From AP-15 sp963762575 (lineage in GTDB: Bacteria > Pseudomonadota > Alphaproteobacteria > ATCC43930 > CGMCC-115725): a stretch of DNA of 64,000 nt. The position numbers and the translations under genes are program-made. A model generated the notes under the pieces. It searched no databases and was not told the origin of the DNA. It saw nothing but the letters and a program-made list of their open reading frames with translations. The stretch spans positions 186,001 to 250,000 of the forward strand of contig CAVXLL010000011.1 in NCBI GenBank assembly GCA_963762575.1. Direction: 5' to 3'. Below, piece after piece: positions 36,615 to 46,281 of this stretch. The first letter of the stretch is position 1; every line of letters begins with the position of its first letter.

Positions 36615-37498
36615 CTGGTTTGGGATGGACCGGCCGTCTGACGCTAATCGCTGTGCCGTTTCTTTGGCTGACGCTGTTTTTCCTGCTGCCGCTGCTGATC
36701 GTCGTCAAAATCAGCCTGGCCGAGAGCACGATCGGGATACCGCCCTATACGCCGCTCTTCGTCAATCGCGGCGGCAGTCTCGAATTTCGGGCGACAATCG
36801 CGAATTTTGCGCTGATCGCCGGCGACGGCCTCTATCTGCGCGCCTATCTAGGCTCGCTCGGCAATGCGGCACTGGCGACCGCGCTCTGTCTTCTGATCGG
36901 CTATCCGATCGCCTATGCGATTGCCCGCTCGCCAGGGGCGCAGCGGCAAATGCTGCTGTTCCTCGTCATGCTGCCGTTCTGGACGAGCTTTCTGATCCGC
37001 GTCTATGCCTGGATCGCGATCCTCGAGCCTAACGGATTGGTGAACCAGTGTCTGATCGCACTGAGTTTGATCGCCACACCACTGCCGCTCCTCAATAACC
37101 AATTCTCTGTCGAGCTCGGCCTCGTCTATTCGTATCTGCCGTTTATGATCCTGCCGCTCTACGGCAGCTTGTCCAGGCTCGACCGGAGCCTCATAGAAGC
37201 AGCCGCCGACCTCGGCGCCCGTCCGCTGCGGACCTTCCTCGGCGTGACCTTGCCGTTGACGTTGCCGGGGATCGCCGCGGGCTCGCTCCTCGTGCTGATC
37301 CCGGCAATCGGCGAGTTCGTCATTCCCGACCTGCTGGGCGGGCCCGATACCTTGATGATCGGCAAGGTATTGTGGGACGAATTCTTCAACAACCGCGATT
37401 GGCCGGTCGCCGCCTCAGTCGCAGTGGTGCTGGTCGCGGCATTGGCGGTCCCGCTTCTCGCGGCACAGCGGTTTCTCGAACGGGGGCATGCCGCGTGA
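36611..37498 (+). CDS. Polyamine ABC transporter permease (PotH/PotB type)
   Basis: 295 residues with about six transmembrane helices. The cytoplasmic EAA loop reads LIEAAADLGARPLRTFLGVTLPLTLPGI and contacts the ATPase. The N-terminal helix (FLWLTLFFLLPLLIVVKISLAES) and the SFLIRVYAWIAIL region match PotH. It is coupled by a 4-bp overlap to the ATPase and by a 1-base overlap (TGATG) to the second permease. Confidence 0.95.
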   Translation: MTGLGWTGRLTLIAVPFLWLTLFFLLPLLIVVKISLAESTIGIPPYTPLFVNRGGSLEFRATIANFALIAGDGLYLRAYLGSLGNAALATALCLLIGYPIAYAIARSPGAQRQMLLFLVMLPFWTSFLIRVYAWIAILEPNGLVNQCLIALSLIATPLPLLNNQFSVELGLVYSYLPFMILPLYGSLSRLDRSLIEAAADLGARPLRTFLGVTLPLTLPGIAAGSLLVLIPAIGEFVIPDLLGGPDTLMIGKVLWDEFFNNRDWPVAASVAVVLVAALAVPLLAAQRFLERGHAA

Positions 37499-38331
37499 TG
37501 CCACCCCGGACAGCAGGCTGGTTCGGGCTCGCAGCACTGACGCTGGGCTTTGGCTTCTTGTATGCGCCAATCGTGCTCCTGGTCCTCTATTCGTTCAATG
37601 CGTCGCGGTTGGTGACGGTCTGGGCCGGGTTCTCGACCCATTGGTATGGTGCGCTATTCCATGACGAAGCATTCGGCACCGCGGCGCTGACGAGCCTCGA
37701 AGTCGCGACGATGGCCGCCACCCTTTCCCTCGCGCTCGGCACTTGTGCCGGCTTCAGCATGGCGCGGTTTGCGCGCTTTCCCGGGCGGCTCGTGTTCGGG
37801 TTCGCGTTGCTCGCGCCGCTGGTGGTGCCCGAGGTCATCCTCGGCCTGTCGCTCCTCCTGCTGTTTGTCGCCTGCGAGAGCTGGTTTGGCGGGCCGAGCC
37901 GCGGCATGCTGACGATAACGATCGCGCATGCGACGTTTGGCGCTTGTTTTGTGTCGGTGCTGGTGCGCGCCCAATTGGCCGGTTTCGACCGCGCTCTCGA
38001 AGAGGCCGCCCTCGATCTCGGCGCGCGTCCCTCGACGGTGCTGATGCGGATCACTCTTCCCGGAATCAGCCCGGCCCTGGCATCTGGCTGGCTCTTGGCG
38101 TTCACACTGTCGCTCGACGATTTGGTGATCGCGAGTTTTGTCACCGGCCCGTCCGCGACGACCTTGCCGATGGCGGTATTTTCGAGCGTGCGCCTGGGGG
38201 TAAGCCCGGAGGTCAACGCGCTCGCGACATTGTTTCTCTGCGCCGTGTTCATGCTGGTCGCGTTCGCCGGCTGGCTGATGGCGCGGGCGGAGCGCCGCCG
38301 ACACCTTGCGCAGCAGGTCAGATGGATATGA
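37498..38331 (+). CDS. Polyamine ABC transporter permease (PotI/PotC type)
   Basis: 277 residues from ATG 37498, which shares its first base with the stop of the previous permease. Helices include YAPIVLLVLYSFNASRLVTVWAGFSTHWY, typical of PotC/PotI. The EAA loop is LEEAALDLGARPSTVLMRITLPGISPAL, and TLSLDDLVIASFVTGPSATTLPM is family-conserved. It forms the second half of the translocation channel. The stop overlaps the start of the RMD1-type gene by 10 bp. Confidence 0.94.
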   Translation: MPPRTAGWFGLAALTLGFGFLYAPIVLLVLYSFNASRLVTVWAGFSTHWYGALFHDEAFGTAALTSLEVATMAATLSLALGTCAGFSMARFARFPGRLVFGFALLAPLVVPEVILGLSLLLLFVACESWFGGPSRGMLTITIAHATFGACFVSVLVRAQLAGFDRALEEAALDLGARPSTVLMRITLPGISPALASGWLLAFTLSLDDLVIASFVTGPSATTLPMAVFSSVRLGVSPEVNALATLFLCAVFMLVAFAGWLMARAERRRHLAQQVRWI

Positions 38332-39134
38332 CGGAAACCCTTTCTGTCCGGGCGCTGCTGCTGGGCGAGCGGCTCGAGACACGCGGGCTCGAACGCGACG
38401 ATACCCTCGCGACAAACCCGTTTACCCTGCGCGTCGGGCGCCAGGGCACCGCTTTCCTTTTCCGCTATGGGGTTGCCGTCTTTACCCAGCTATCGGCCAT
38501 TGAGGAGGACGAGATCCTGCGCTCGTTGCGGGCCCGGGTCCACGATCCGCTCGAGATCCCGGAAACCGATCAGATACAGGTGCGGGTCAATCCGGCCGGA
38601 GAGGATCAGATCGAACCCTCGGGTCTCGTCTCGCTCGCAGAGGCCTCGCTCGAGCGGCTCCAGATTATCGCCAACGTGTTGTCGAAGAGCCTGGTTCTCG
38701 GGCATTCGGAGGCGAGCATCGCCGGCGTCTTCGACCGCATCGAGCCGCTCGCAGTGGGACTGCAGCGCAAAGGCCGGCCGGGCGCCCAGACCAAAGAGCT
38801 GCTGCGGCAGATCGGCGACGTTCTGTTGACCCAACACCGCATGGTCGGACGCGTAGAAGTCGAGGAGAAACCCGATGTTCTTTGGGATCGTCCCGAGCTC
38901 GAGCGTCTTTATGCGCGATTGGAGGACGAATACGAGCTGGTGGAGCGCAGCCGTGCAATGGAGCGAAAGCTCGCCCTGATCAGCGAGACCGCCGGCACCC
39001 TCATCGAACTCGTGCACAACCAGCGCAGCCTGCGTTTGGAATGGTACATCATCGGCCTCATCGGCCTCGAATTGCTCCTCAGCCTTTACGGCCTAATCCG
39101 GGGCGCACTTCCGCTCGCTGCAGGCAGTCATTGA
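38322..39134 (+). CDS. RMD1/YagE (DUF155) family membrane protein
   Basis: 270 residues, starting 10 bp before the permease stop. DUF155 features: TLRVGRQGTAFLFRYGVAVFTQLSAIEEDEIL at the N-terminus, ERLQIIANVLSKSLVLGHSE, the RPELERLYARLEDEYELVERSRAMERKLALI helix, and a C-terminal pattern ending in RSLRLEWYIIGLIGLELLLSLY, a single transmembrane anchor. Eukaryotic relatives act in mitochondrial translation assembly; the bacterial role is unclear. Co-transcription with the polyamine transporter is likely from the overlap. Confidence 0.85.
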   Translation: MDMTETLSVRALLLGERLETRGLERDDTLATNPFTLRVGRQGTAFLFRYGVAVFTQLSAIEEDEILRSLRARVHDPLEIPETDQIQVRVNPAGEDQIEPSGLVSLAEASLERLQIIANVLSKSLVLGHSEASIAGVFDRIEPLAVGLQRKGRPGAQTKELLRQIGDVLLTQHRMVGRVEVEEKPDVLWDRPELERLYARLEDEYELVERSRAMERKLALISETAGTLIELVHNQRSLRLEWYIIGLIGLELLLSLYGLIRGALPLAAGSH

Positions 39135-39141
39135 GGATAAG

Positions 39142-39274
39142 ACCCTCACCCACCAAGCCCGTCGGGCTTGGTCCCCCCTCTCCCGCGATGCGGGAGAGGA
39201 GCTTTGAGCCCGGTACAGTGTAGCCCCTCTCCCGCACCGCGGGAGAGGGTGCCGAGTGCAGCGAGGCGGATGAG
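39142..39274. repeat. Dispersed hairpin repeat, copy 1 (MITE-like)
   Basis: About 133 bp beginning ACCCTCACCCACCAAGCCC and ending near GCGAGGCGGATGAG, with internal AAGCCCGTCGGGCTT and CTCTCCCGC...GCGGGAGAG hairpins. It matches the element at 62570-62715 in order and wording. The right terminal repeat is degenerate here. It has no coding frame. Confidence 0.75.
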
Positions 39275-39284
39275 CGCGCGATAT

Positions 39285-40583
39285 CTATTTAGCGGCGACC
39301 GGCATGTTGTCCTCGGCATACATCTCGGGGAGCACGGTGTCGCGCCAGGTCATCTCGCGCGGGAAGATCCTTTCGATTGCGCGCGCCGAGTAGTAGCTGG
39401 TGTCGACGCCCGGCGGGACGCCGCCTTCCTGCACAGTCTTGACCGCCTGCAACAAGAGGCGCCGGGTTGCGATGATCGCGCGGTCGGCGGGGCCCAGGTA
39501 TTCCTTTGAGCGATCGACGATCGGCCCCATCCCCTCCTGCACTGCGCGGTCCTGCGTGTTGATGCCGTCGATGCCGGTGAAGGTCTCGTATTTCTGCACC
39601 CGGCGATCGATCATCCAGTCGTTTCGGGCGTTGCGGAGCGAGCGGAACTCACCCGACTGCTCGACATAATCGGGACCGTTGCCGTTGCCGCGCTCCATGC
39701 GGTCGTCCTCGCTGAGCCCCTCCGCGCCATAGCTGTACATCCAGTTGTACACCATGCAGTTCTCGTCATCGATCGGGACCCAGATGTGCCCGGCGATGTT
39801 GGTCCGGTCGCCGCCGCCCAGGGCGCGCCCGAGCTGTTGCGGCCGGATCTGCGTGAACGGCATCACGAAGTGGTAGGAACGGACATAGGTCTTGTCTTCG
39901 TCAAGCGGCCGGATCCCGACATAGCGATAGCCGTAATCGGTCACGTCGACTTCGAGGATCGGCGCCCGGCCGCGGACAAACGGCCCCTGCACCGGGATGC
40001 CCGGGCGGCTGGTGTTCGGGGTGATCGTGCGGTGCAGGATCGGGGCATGCGAGGTGTCGATGCCGCCTTCGAGCGCCTGCAGCCAGTTGCACTCCTCCCA
40101 GACCTTCGAGACGTGGCGGTGGGTTTCCGGCACCTGCGTCCACTCGAAGGCCGGCGGCGCCGGCATCTTGTCGCGCGGCCCCATATAGGCCCAGATCACC
40201 CCGCCGATCTCGGTGGTCGGATAAGCGGTCAGCCGAACCTTGTGACAGAACGGCTCCGGCTCATTCATCTGCTCGAGGCATTTGCCTTCAACGTCGAATT
40301 TCCAGCCGTGATAGATGCAGCGCAGGCCGGATTCCTCGTTGCGGCCGAACCACAGCGAGGCGCGGCGGTGCGGGCAAAACTCGTCGACGAGCCCGATGCG
40401 TCCTTCGCTGTCGCGAAAGGCGACGAGCTTCTCGCCGAGCAACTTCACGCGCACCGGCGGGCAGTCTGCCTCCGGCACTTCGCGCGACATCAGGGCCGGG
40501 ATCCAATACCGCCGCAACACATCGCCCATCGGCGTGCCCGGTCCTACCCGCGTCACCAGCTCGTTCTCTTCGCGCGTCAGCAT
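39285..40583 (-). CDS. Rieske 2Fe-2S aromatic ring-hydroxylating oxygenase, alpha-subunit type
   Basis: 432 residues from ATG 40583, preceded by AAGGA. The N-terminal Rieske domain has CPHRRASLWFGRNEESG with the partner CIYHGWKF (CxH and CxxH ligands). The catalytic domain has GGIDTSHAPILHR, supplying the Asp/His ligands of the mononuclear iron. Overall it resembles phthalate 4,5-dioxygenase-like proteins. It would need a separate reductase, which is not encoded nearby. Substrate unknown. It is divergent from the GNAT gene. Confidence 0.9.
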   Translation of the reverse strand: MLTREENELVTRVGPGTPMGDVLRRYWIPALMSREVPEADCPPVRVKLLGEKLVAFRDSEGRIGLVDEFCPHRRASLWFGRNEESGLRCIYHGWKFDVEGKCLEQMNEPEPFCHKVRLTAYPTTEIGGVIWAYMGPRDKMPAPPAFEWTQVPETHRHVSKVWEECNWLQALEGGIDTSHAPILHRTITPNTSRPGIPVQGPFVRGRAPILEVDVTDYGYRYVGIRPLDEDKTYVRSYHFVMPFTQIRPQQLGRALGGGDRTNIAGHIWVPIDDENCMVYNWMYSYGAEGLSEDDRMERGNGNGPDYVEQSGEFRSLRNARNDWMIDRRVQKYETFTGIDGINTQDRAVQEGMGPIVDRSKEYLGPADRAIIATRRLLLQAVKTVQEGGVPPGVDTSYYSARAIERIFPREMTWRDTVLPEMYAEDNMPVAAK

Positions 40584-40720
40584 CAGTGATTTCCTTCTTC
40601 CAACCTTCGGCCAGACCGCGATAATCCGCCGATTGAGCGTGGAGGACAAGAGCGGAGCCGTGCGCCGTCCGTGGTGTTCTGGTACGAAGTGCCGATCGAA
40701 GCGCCAAAAAGAGGGAAGCG

Positions 40721-41578
40721 ATGAGTGTAATCCTGCGGCAGGGCACTCCCGCGGATGCGACGGCGTGCGGCGTGATCTGCTTCGAGGCGTTCAAGTCGAT
40801 CGCCAGCGCACACAATTTCCCGCCGGATTTCCCGTCGGCGGAGATTGCGACAGATCTCATGAAGATGCTGTTGGCCCATCCCGGCGTCTATGGGGTCGTT
40901 GCCGAAGGCGACGGCAAGGTGGTTGGGAGCAACTTTATCGACGAGCGCGGTCCGATTATCGGCATCGGCCCGATCACGGTCGATCCCGCCGCGCAAAACC
41001 AGTCGATCGGCCGCCGGCTGATGCTCGATGTGATTGAGCGTTGTACGCGCCGTGGCGTCGCCGGGGTTCGGCTCCTGCAATCGGCCTATCACAATCGTTC
41101 GCTTTGCCTCTATACGAAGCTCGGATTTGAGACGCGCGAGACGGTGTCGAAGCTCGACGGCGAGCCGCTTGGGATCAGCTTGCCGGATTATGAGGTGCGG
41201 CCGGCCGTGGAAGGCGATATCCCCGCTTGCAACGCGCTGTGCCAGCGGGTGCACGGGCATCACCGCGGTGGTGAGCTCGACGATGCGATCCGGCAGGGGT
41301 CGGCCCTGGTCGTCGAGCATCTGGGCGAGATCACCGCCTACTGCACCGATATCGCCTTCTTCGCTCACGCCGTCGCCGAGACCAACAACGGCTTGAGGGC
41401 ATTGATCGGATCGGCCTCTGCTTTCCCGGGCGGCGGATTTCTGGTGCCGACACGCAACGGCGACCTGTTTCGCTGGTGCCTGCAGCACGACCTGCAACTC
41501 GTGCACCAACTGACGCTTATGACGATCGGACTCTACAACGAGCCCGCCGGCGCATATCTGCCGTCGGTGCTTTACTGA
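40721..41578 (+). CDS. GNAT-family N-acetyltransferase, two-domain
   Basis: 285 residues. The first half is a GNAT domain: LRQGTPADATACGVICFEAF, KVVGSNFIDE, IGPITVDPAAQNQSIGRRLMLDVIERC (acetyl-CoA pyrophosphate loop Q/N-x-S/G-I-G-R) and LYTKLGFE. The second half (about 155-285) is a degenerate acetyltransferase-like fold with YEVRPAVEGDIPACNAL and NGDLFRWCLQHDLQLV. Substrate unknown. It lies upstream of the peptide ABC genes on the same strand, about 80 bp away. Confidence 0.85.
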   Translation: MSVILRQGTPADATACGVICFEAFKSIASAHNFPPDFPSAEIATDLMKMLLAHPGVYGVVAEGDGKVVGSNFIDERGPIIGIGPITVDPAAQNQSIGRRLMLDVIERCTRRGVAGVRLLQSAYHNRSLCLYTKLGFETRETVSKLDGEPLGISLPDYEVRPAVEGDIPACNALCQRVHGHHRGGELDDAIRQGSALVVEHLGEITAYCTDIAFFAHAVAETNNGLRALIGSASAFPGGGFLVPTRNGDLFRWCLQHDLQLVHQLTLMTIGLYNEPAGAYLPSVLY

Positions 41579-41658
41579 CGAGAATGGCTTTGACTTCAAT
41601 ACGATGATAAATTGCCGCTGACTTTTTGCCGTCAGCAGTGCCGGTCAGGGACTTCCGG

Positions 41659-43455
41659 ATGAACGAGCAAGACTTGCGAGATCTCATCGCGGCCGTGAAG
41701 TCAGGCCGGGTGTCGCGCCGCACCTTCGTGCGCAGGATGGTCGGCCTCGGCCTCACGGCGCCTTTTGCGAGCCAGCTGCTGGTCCATGCCGGCCTGGCCC
41801 AAACCCCAACGCAACCCGAGTACAAGCCGACCAAAGCCGGCGGCGGCGGAGCGCTCAAGACGCTGTTCTGGCAGGCCCCGACCCTGCTCAACCCGCACTT
41901 CGCCGTCGGCACGAAGGACCAAGAGGGTTCGCGCATTTTCTACGAGCCGCTCGCGGCATGGGATCTCGACGGCAATTTGGCGCCGGTGCTCGCCGCCGAA
42001 GCTCCGGATATCGAAAACGGCGGCGTGGCGCCCGACGGCATGTCGGTGACTTGGAAGCTGAAGAAAGACGTGCAGTGGCACGACGGCCGCCCCTTCACCG
42101 CCGATGATGTGGTGTTCACCTGGGAATACGCCGCCGATCCCGCAACCGCTGCCACGACGATCGGCAATTATCGGGACGTCAAAGTCGAAAAGGTGGATCC
42201 GCTCGCCGTTCGAGTGAATTTTGCAAAGCCGACGCCATTCTGGGCGAGCGCCTTCGTCGGCTACTTCGGCATGATCATCCCGAAACATCTGTTCGAACCC
42301 TACAAGGGGGCAAATTCCCGCGCCGCGCCGGAGAACTTGAAGCCGGTCGGAACCGGCCCCTATCGGTTTGTCGACTTTAAGCCCGGTGATCTGGTCAGGG
42401 GCGAGCGCAACCCTTCCTATCATCTCCCCAACCGCCCGTATTTCGACACGATCGAAATGAAAGGCGGCGGTGACGCCGTATCGGCGGCACGCGCCGTGCT
42501 TCAGACCGGCGAATACGACTATGCATGGAACTTGCAGGTCGAGGACGAGATCCTCCTCAGGCTCGAAAACGGCGGCAACGCCAGAGGCCGTGTCGAGATC
42601 GTGCCCGGCGGCAATATCGAGCACATCGAGCTCAACAGCACCGACCCTTGGACCGAGATCGACGGCGAGCGCTCGAGCGCCAAGACAAAGCATCCGTTGT
42701 TCAGTGATCCGGCGGTCCGGCACGCGCTGAGCCTGCTCGTCGACCGCGCTTCGGTTGAGGCTCACATCTACGGACGCACGGGGCTCGCTACCGGCAACTT
42801 CATCAACAACCCGCCGCGCTTCGTTTCGAAAAATACGAAATGGGAGTTCAGTATCGAAAAGGCGAACCAGGTGTTGGAGGCGGCCGGTTGGCAGCGCGGC
42901 GCGGACGGCATCCGCTCCAAGGATGGCAAGAAGCTGAAGCTCGTCTTCCAGACCTCGATCAACGCGCCGCGTCAGAAGACCCAGGCGATCGTCAAACAGG
43001 CGTGCCAGAAGGCGGGTATCGAAGTAGAGCTCAAATCGGTGACGGCATCGGTGTATTTTTCTTCCGACATCGCGAACCCCGATACTTACGCGAAATTCTA
43101 CGCCGACATGCAGATGTTCACGACCACGATGAGCGAGCCCGACCCCGGCTTCTTCATGCGCCAGTTCCTCTCCTCGGAAATTGCGTCCAAAGACAACAAG
43201 TGGCAGGGCCGCAACATCACCCGCTGGCACAACGACGATTATGACGAGGCTTTTCATGCGGCCGAAGGCGAGCTCGACCCGGTCAAGCGGGCGGCGCTGT
43301 TTATCAAAATGAACGACATGGTCGTGGGAGATCCGGCGGTCATCCCGGTCGTGTACCGCCCGAGCGTCTCGGCGATGTCGCGTCAGCTCCGGGCGACTTT
43401 GAGCGGCTGGGATAACGTCTTTTGGGACTTGAAGAACTGGTACCGCGAGACATGA
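41659..43455 (+). CDS. Peptide/nickel-type ABC transporter substrate-binding protein, Tat-exported
   Basis: 598 residues from ATG 41659, with AGGGA 7 bases upstream. The N-terminus has a twin-arginine motif (SRRTFVRRM) before a hydrophobic stretch and LVHAGLAQ. The mature part is SBP_bac_5: YEPLAAWDLDGNLAPVLAAEAPD, WKLKKDVQWHDGRPFTADDVVFTWEYA, GTGPYRFVDFKPGD, and the C-terminal FIKMNDMVVGDPAVIPVVYRP. It binds oligopeptides or similar solutes in the periplasm. A close paralogue follows at 43492, pointing to tandem duplication. Confidence 0.93.
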   Translation: MNEQDLRDLIAAVKSGRVSRRTFVRRMVGLGLTAPFASQLLVHAGLAQTPTQPEYKPTKAGGGGALKTLFWQAPTLLNPHFAVGTKDQEGSRIFYEPLAAWDLDGNLAPVLAAEAPDIENGGVAPDGMSVTWKLKKDVQWHDGRPFTADDVVFTWEYAADPATAATTIGNYRDVKVEKVDPLAVRVNFAKPTPFWASAFVGYFGMIIPKHLFEPYKGANSRAAPENLKPVGTGPYRFVDFKPGDLVRGERNPSYHLPNRPYFDTIEMKGGGDAVSAARAVLQTGEYDYAWNLQVEDEILLRLENGGNARGRVEIVPGGNIEHIELNSTDPWTEIDGERSSAKTKHPLFSDPAVRHALSLLVDRASVEAHIYGRTGLATGNFINNPPRFVSKNTKWEFSIEKANQVLEAAGWQRGADGIRSKDGKKLKLVFQTSINAPRQKTQAIVKQACQKAGIEVELKSVTASVYFSSDIANPDTYAKFYADMQMFTTTMSEPDPGFFMRQFLSSEIASKDNKWQGRNITRWHNDDYDEAFHAAEGELDPVKRAALFIKMNDMVVGDPAVIPVVYRPSVSAMSRQLRATLSGWDNVFWDLKNWYRET

Positions 43456-43491
43456 CGGCGCCCGGAAGAGACGCCGGTCAGAGAGAGTTTT

Positions 43492-45292
43492 ATGAATGAG
43501 CGGGAGCTGCGGGAGCTCATTTCCGCAGTAAAGACGAGGCACCTGTCGCGCCGCGCCTTCGTGCACAAAATGATTGGCCTCGGCCTTCCCGCACCGTTTG
43601 CGACCCAACTCCTGGCTCATGCCGGCCTTGCGCAAACCGCGTCCCAAACCGACTACAAGCCGACCAAAGCCGGCGGCGGCGGGGCGCTCAAACTGTTGTT
43701 CTGGCAGGGCGCAACCCTGCTCAACCCGCATTTCGCCGTTGGCACCAAGGATCAGGAAGGGGCACGGATATTTTATGAACCGCTTGCCGCTTGGGACCCG
43801 GACGGCAATTTGGTCCCGGTGCTGGCCGCCGAAATACCCGACATTGAGAATGGCGGCATCGCCCCCGACGGCATGTCGGTTACCTGGAAGCTCAAGAAAG
43901 GTGTGGAATGGCACGACGGCCGGCCCTTTACCGCCGACGACGTCGTGTTCAACTTTGAATACGCCTCGGATCCGGCAACCGCGGCTACGACGATCGGCGA
44001 TTACCGAGATGCCAAGGTCGAGAAGATTAATCCGCTGACCGTGCGCATACGGTTTGAGAAACCGACGGCATTCTGGACCCGTATGTTCGTCGGCAGCACG
44101 GGCATGATCGTTCCGAAGCATCTGTTCGACAATTACAAGGGCGCTAATTCGCGCGATGCTCCGGGGAACCTGAAGCCGGTCGGAACCGGTCCGTACCGGT
44201 TTGTCGAGTTCAAGCCAGGTGATCTCGTTAGAGGCGAGCGGAATCCCGCCTACCACGTCCCGAACCGGCCATATTTCGACGCGATCGAGATGAAGGGGGG
44301 CGGCGACGCGGTCTCGGCGGCGCGCGCCGTGATTCAGACCGGCGAATATGACTATGCATGGAACATGCAGGTCGAGGACGAGATTCTCGTTAGGCTCGAA
44401 AACGCTGGACATGCCAAGGGCCGCGCCGAGGTCGTCCTGAGCCGAGCAATCGAGCACATCCAGCTAAACAACACCGACCCGTGGACCGAGGTCGACGGGG
44501 AGCGCTCGAAGCCTGAAGACAACCCACCCACTGTTGAGCGATCCGGCCGTCAGGCAGGCGCTTCGCCTCCTCACCGATCGCGCGTCGGTGCAAGCGTACA
44601 TATACGGGCGAACCGCAGTCGCGACGGGGAATTTTCTCAACAACCCAGACCGCTATGTTTCGAAGAACACGACGTGGGAGTTCAACATCGACAAGGCGAA
44701 CCGGCTGCTTGAAGAGGCCGGCTGGAAGCGTGGTCCCGACGGGATGCGCGGAAAGGATGGCAAGAAACTCAAATTCCTATTTCAGACCTCGATCAATGCG
44801 CCGCGCCAGAAGACCCAGGCTATTGTGAAGCAAGCCTGCCAAAAAGCGGGTATCGATGTTGAGCTGAAATCGGTTACGGCCTCGGTCTACTTTTCTTCCG
44901 ATGTGGCGAATCCCGATACCGCACGGAAATTTTACGCGGATATCCAAATGTTCACAACTGGCACACCGTCCGTTCCCGATCCGGAACGGTTCATGCAGCA
45001 ATTCGTGTCTTGGGAGATCGCTTCTAAGGACAACAAGTGGCAGGGGGCCAACTCGACACGCTGGCGCAACGAGGATTACGACAAGGCCTTTCTTGCCGCC
45101 CAAAGCGAGCTCGACCTAGTGAAACGCGCCGCACTGTTCATTAAAATGAACGACTTGGTCGTGAACGAGGTAGCTGTTATCCCGGTAGTGAACCGCCGCT
45201 GGGTGGCCGTTATGTCAAGCAAGCTCAAAGCAACCTTGAGCGGCTGGGACAATGATTTCTGGAACCTGAAGGACTGGTATCGCGAAGCGTGA
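43492..45292 (+). pseudogene. Second paralogous ABC substrate-binding protein, frameshifted
   Basis: The product parallels the preceding gene almost residue by residue, including a twin-arginine-like LSRRAFVHKM signal and GTGPYRFVEFKPGD. The frame breaks near 44509-44510, where an extra A turns the expected ERSSLKTTHPLLSDPAVRQAL (by comparison with the paralogue's ERSSAKTKHPLFSDPAVRHAL) into an unrelated frame. The rest, from about 44511 to 45292, is in the next frame and ends like the paralogue. Repaired length would be about 600 residues. Either redundant-copy decay or an assembly error. Confidence 0.88.
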
Positions 45293-45316
45293 CCCGCTCC
45301 GCATCGCCATAAGGTA

Positions 45317-46277
45317 ATGGGCCGCTACCTTCTCCGGCGCTTGCTGATCGCGGTCCCGAGCCTCCTCGGGATCAGCGTCGTGCTGTTTGCGGTTCTGGCG
45401 CTGGCGCCCGGCGACCCGTTTGGAGAGCTCGCGAGCAATCCGAATGTCCCGCCCGAGGTCGCGGCCGCATTGCGCGCGAAGTTCGGGCTCGATGACCCGA
45501 TCGCGCTGCGCTATCTGCACTGGCTTTCCGCTATGCTGCACGGCGATTGGGGCTTTTCTTTCGTCAGCCGGATGGATGTGGATACGCTGATCCTCCAGCG
45601 GCTGCCGGCCACCTTGTTCATCATCGGGTCGTCGCAGGTCCTCGCGCTGCTGATCGCTCTACCGGTCGGCGTGTATTCGGCAGTGCGGCCCTACTCGATC
45701 TTCGACCAGATTGCCAATCTGCTGGCGTTCATCGGATTTTCATTGCCGACATTCTTCACCGGTCTTCTGTTTATTCTGCTGTTCAGCATCCATCTCGATT
45801 GGCTGCCATTCGTTTACCGGACCGACCTCGGCGCCACCGGCTGGGATTGGTACTGGGAGCAGTTCAAGCAGTCGGCGATGCCGGTGGCGGTGCTCGCCCT
45901 GTTGCAGGCGGCTTCCTGGACCCGTTATGTCCGCTCCTCGGTGCTCGAAGTAAGTCGGCTCGACTATGTCACCACCGCCCGCGCGAAGGGGCTCCCCGAG
46001 CGCATGGTCGTGATCAAGCATGTCGTGCGCAATGCGTTGATCCCGGTAGTGACTTCTGGTCGCGCTCCAGATGCCGGCACTGTTCGGCGGCGCCATCGTC
46101 ACCGAGCAGATCTTCCGCATTCCCGGTATCGGATCGCTGCTGATCAGTTCGATCCTCGCCAACGACACGCCGGTCATTATGGCGGTGACGTTTGTGTTCG
46201 CCTGTCTGGTGATCCTGTTCAACCTGCTTGCCGACGTCCTCTATGGCTGGCTCGACCCTCGCATCGCCTACCGCTAG
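45317..46277 (+). pseudogene. Dipeptide-type ABC transporter permease (DppB-like), frameshifted
   Basis: The N-terminal helix MGRYLLRRLLIAVPSLLGISVVLF, PGDPFGELASNP, and the EAA-type loop DYVTTARAKGLPERMVVIKHVVRNALIPVVT are normal for DppB. At 46054-46055 an extra T breaks the frame; with ACT CTG the product continues LVALQMPALFGGAIVTEQIF, RIPGIGSLLISSIL, to TAG 46275-46277, about 319 residues. It pairs with the downstream permease. The last helix and the conserved C-terminus are lost unless the indel is technical. Confidence 0.88.
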
Positions 46278-46281
46278 CTCG

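Noticed and set aside
41701..44457. Very long minus-strand open frame opposite the two binding-protein genes
   Set aside because: It mirrors the two duplicated genes (its own halves repeat each other), and the plus strand has Tat signals and SBP motifs.
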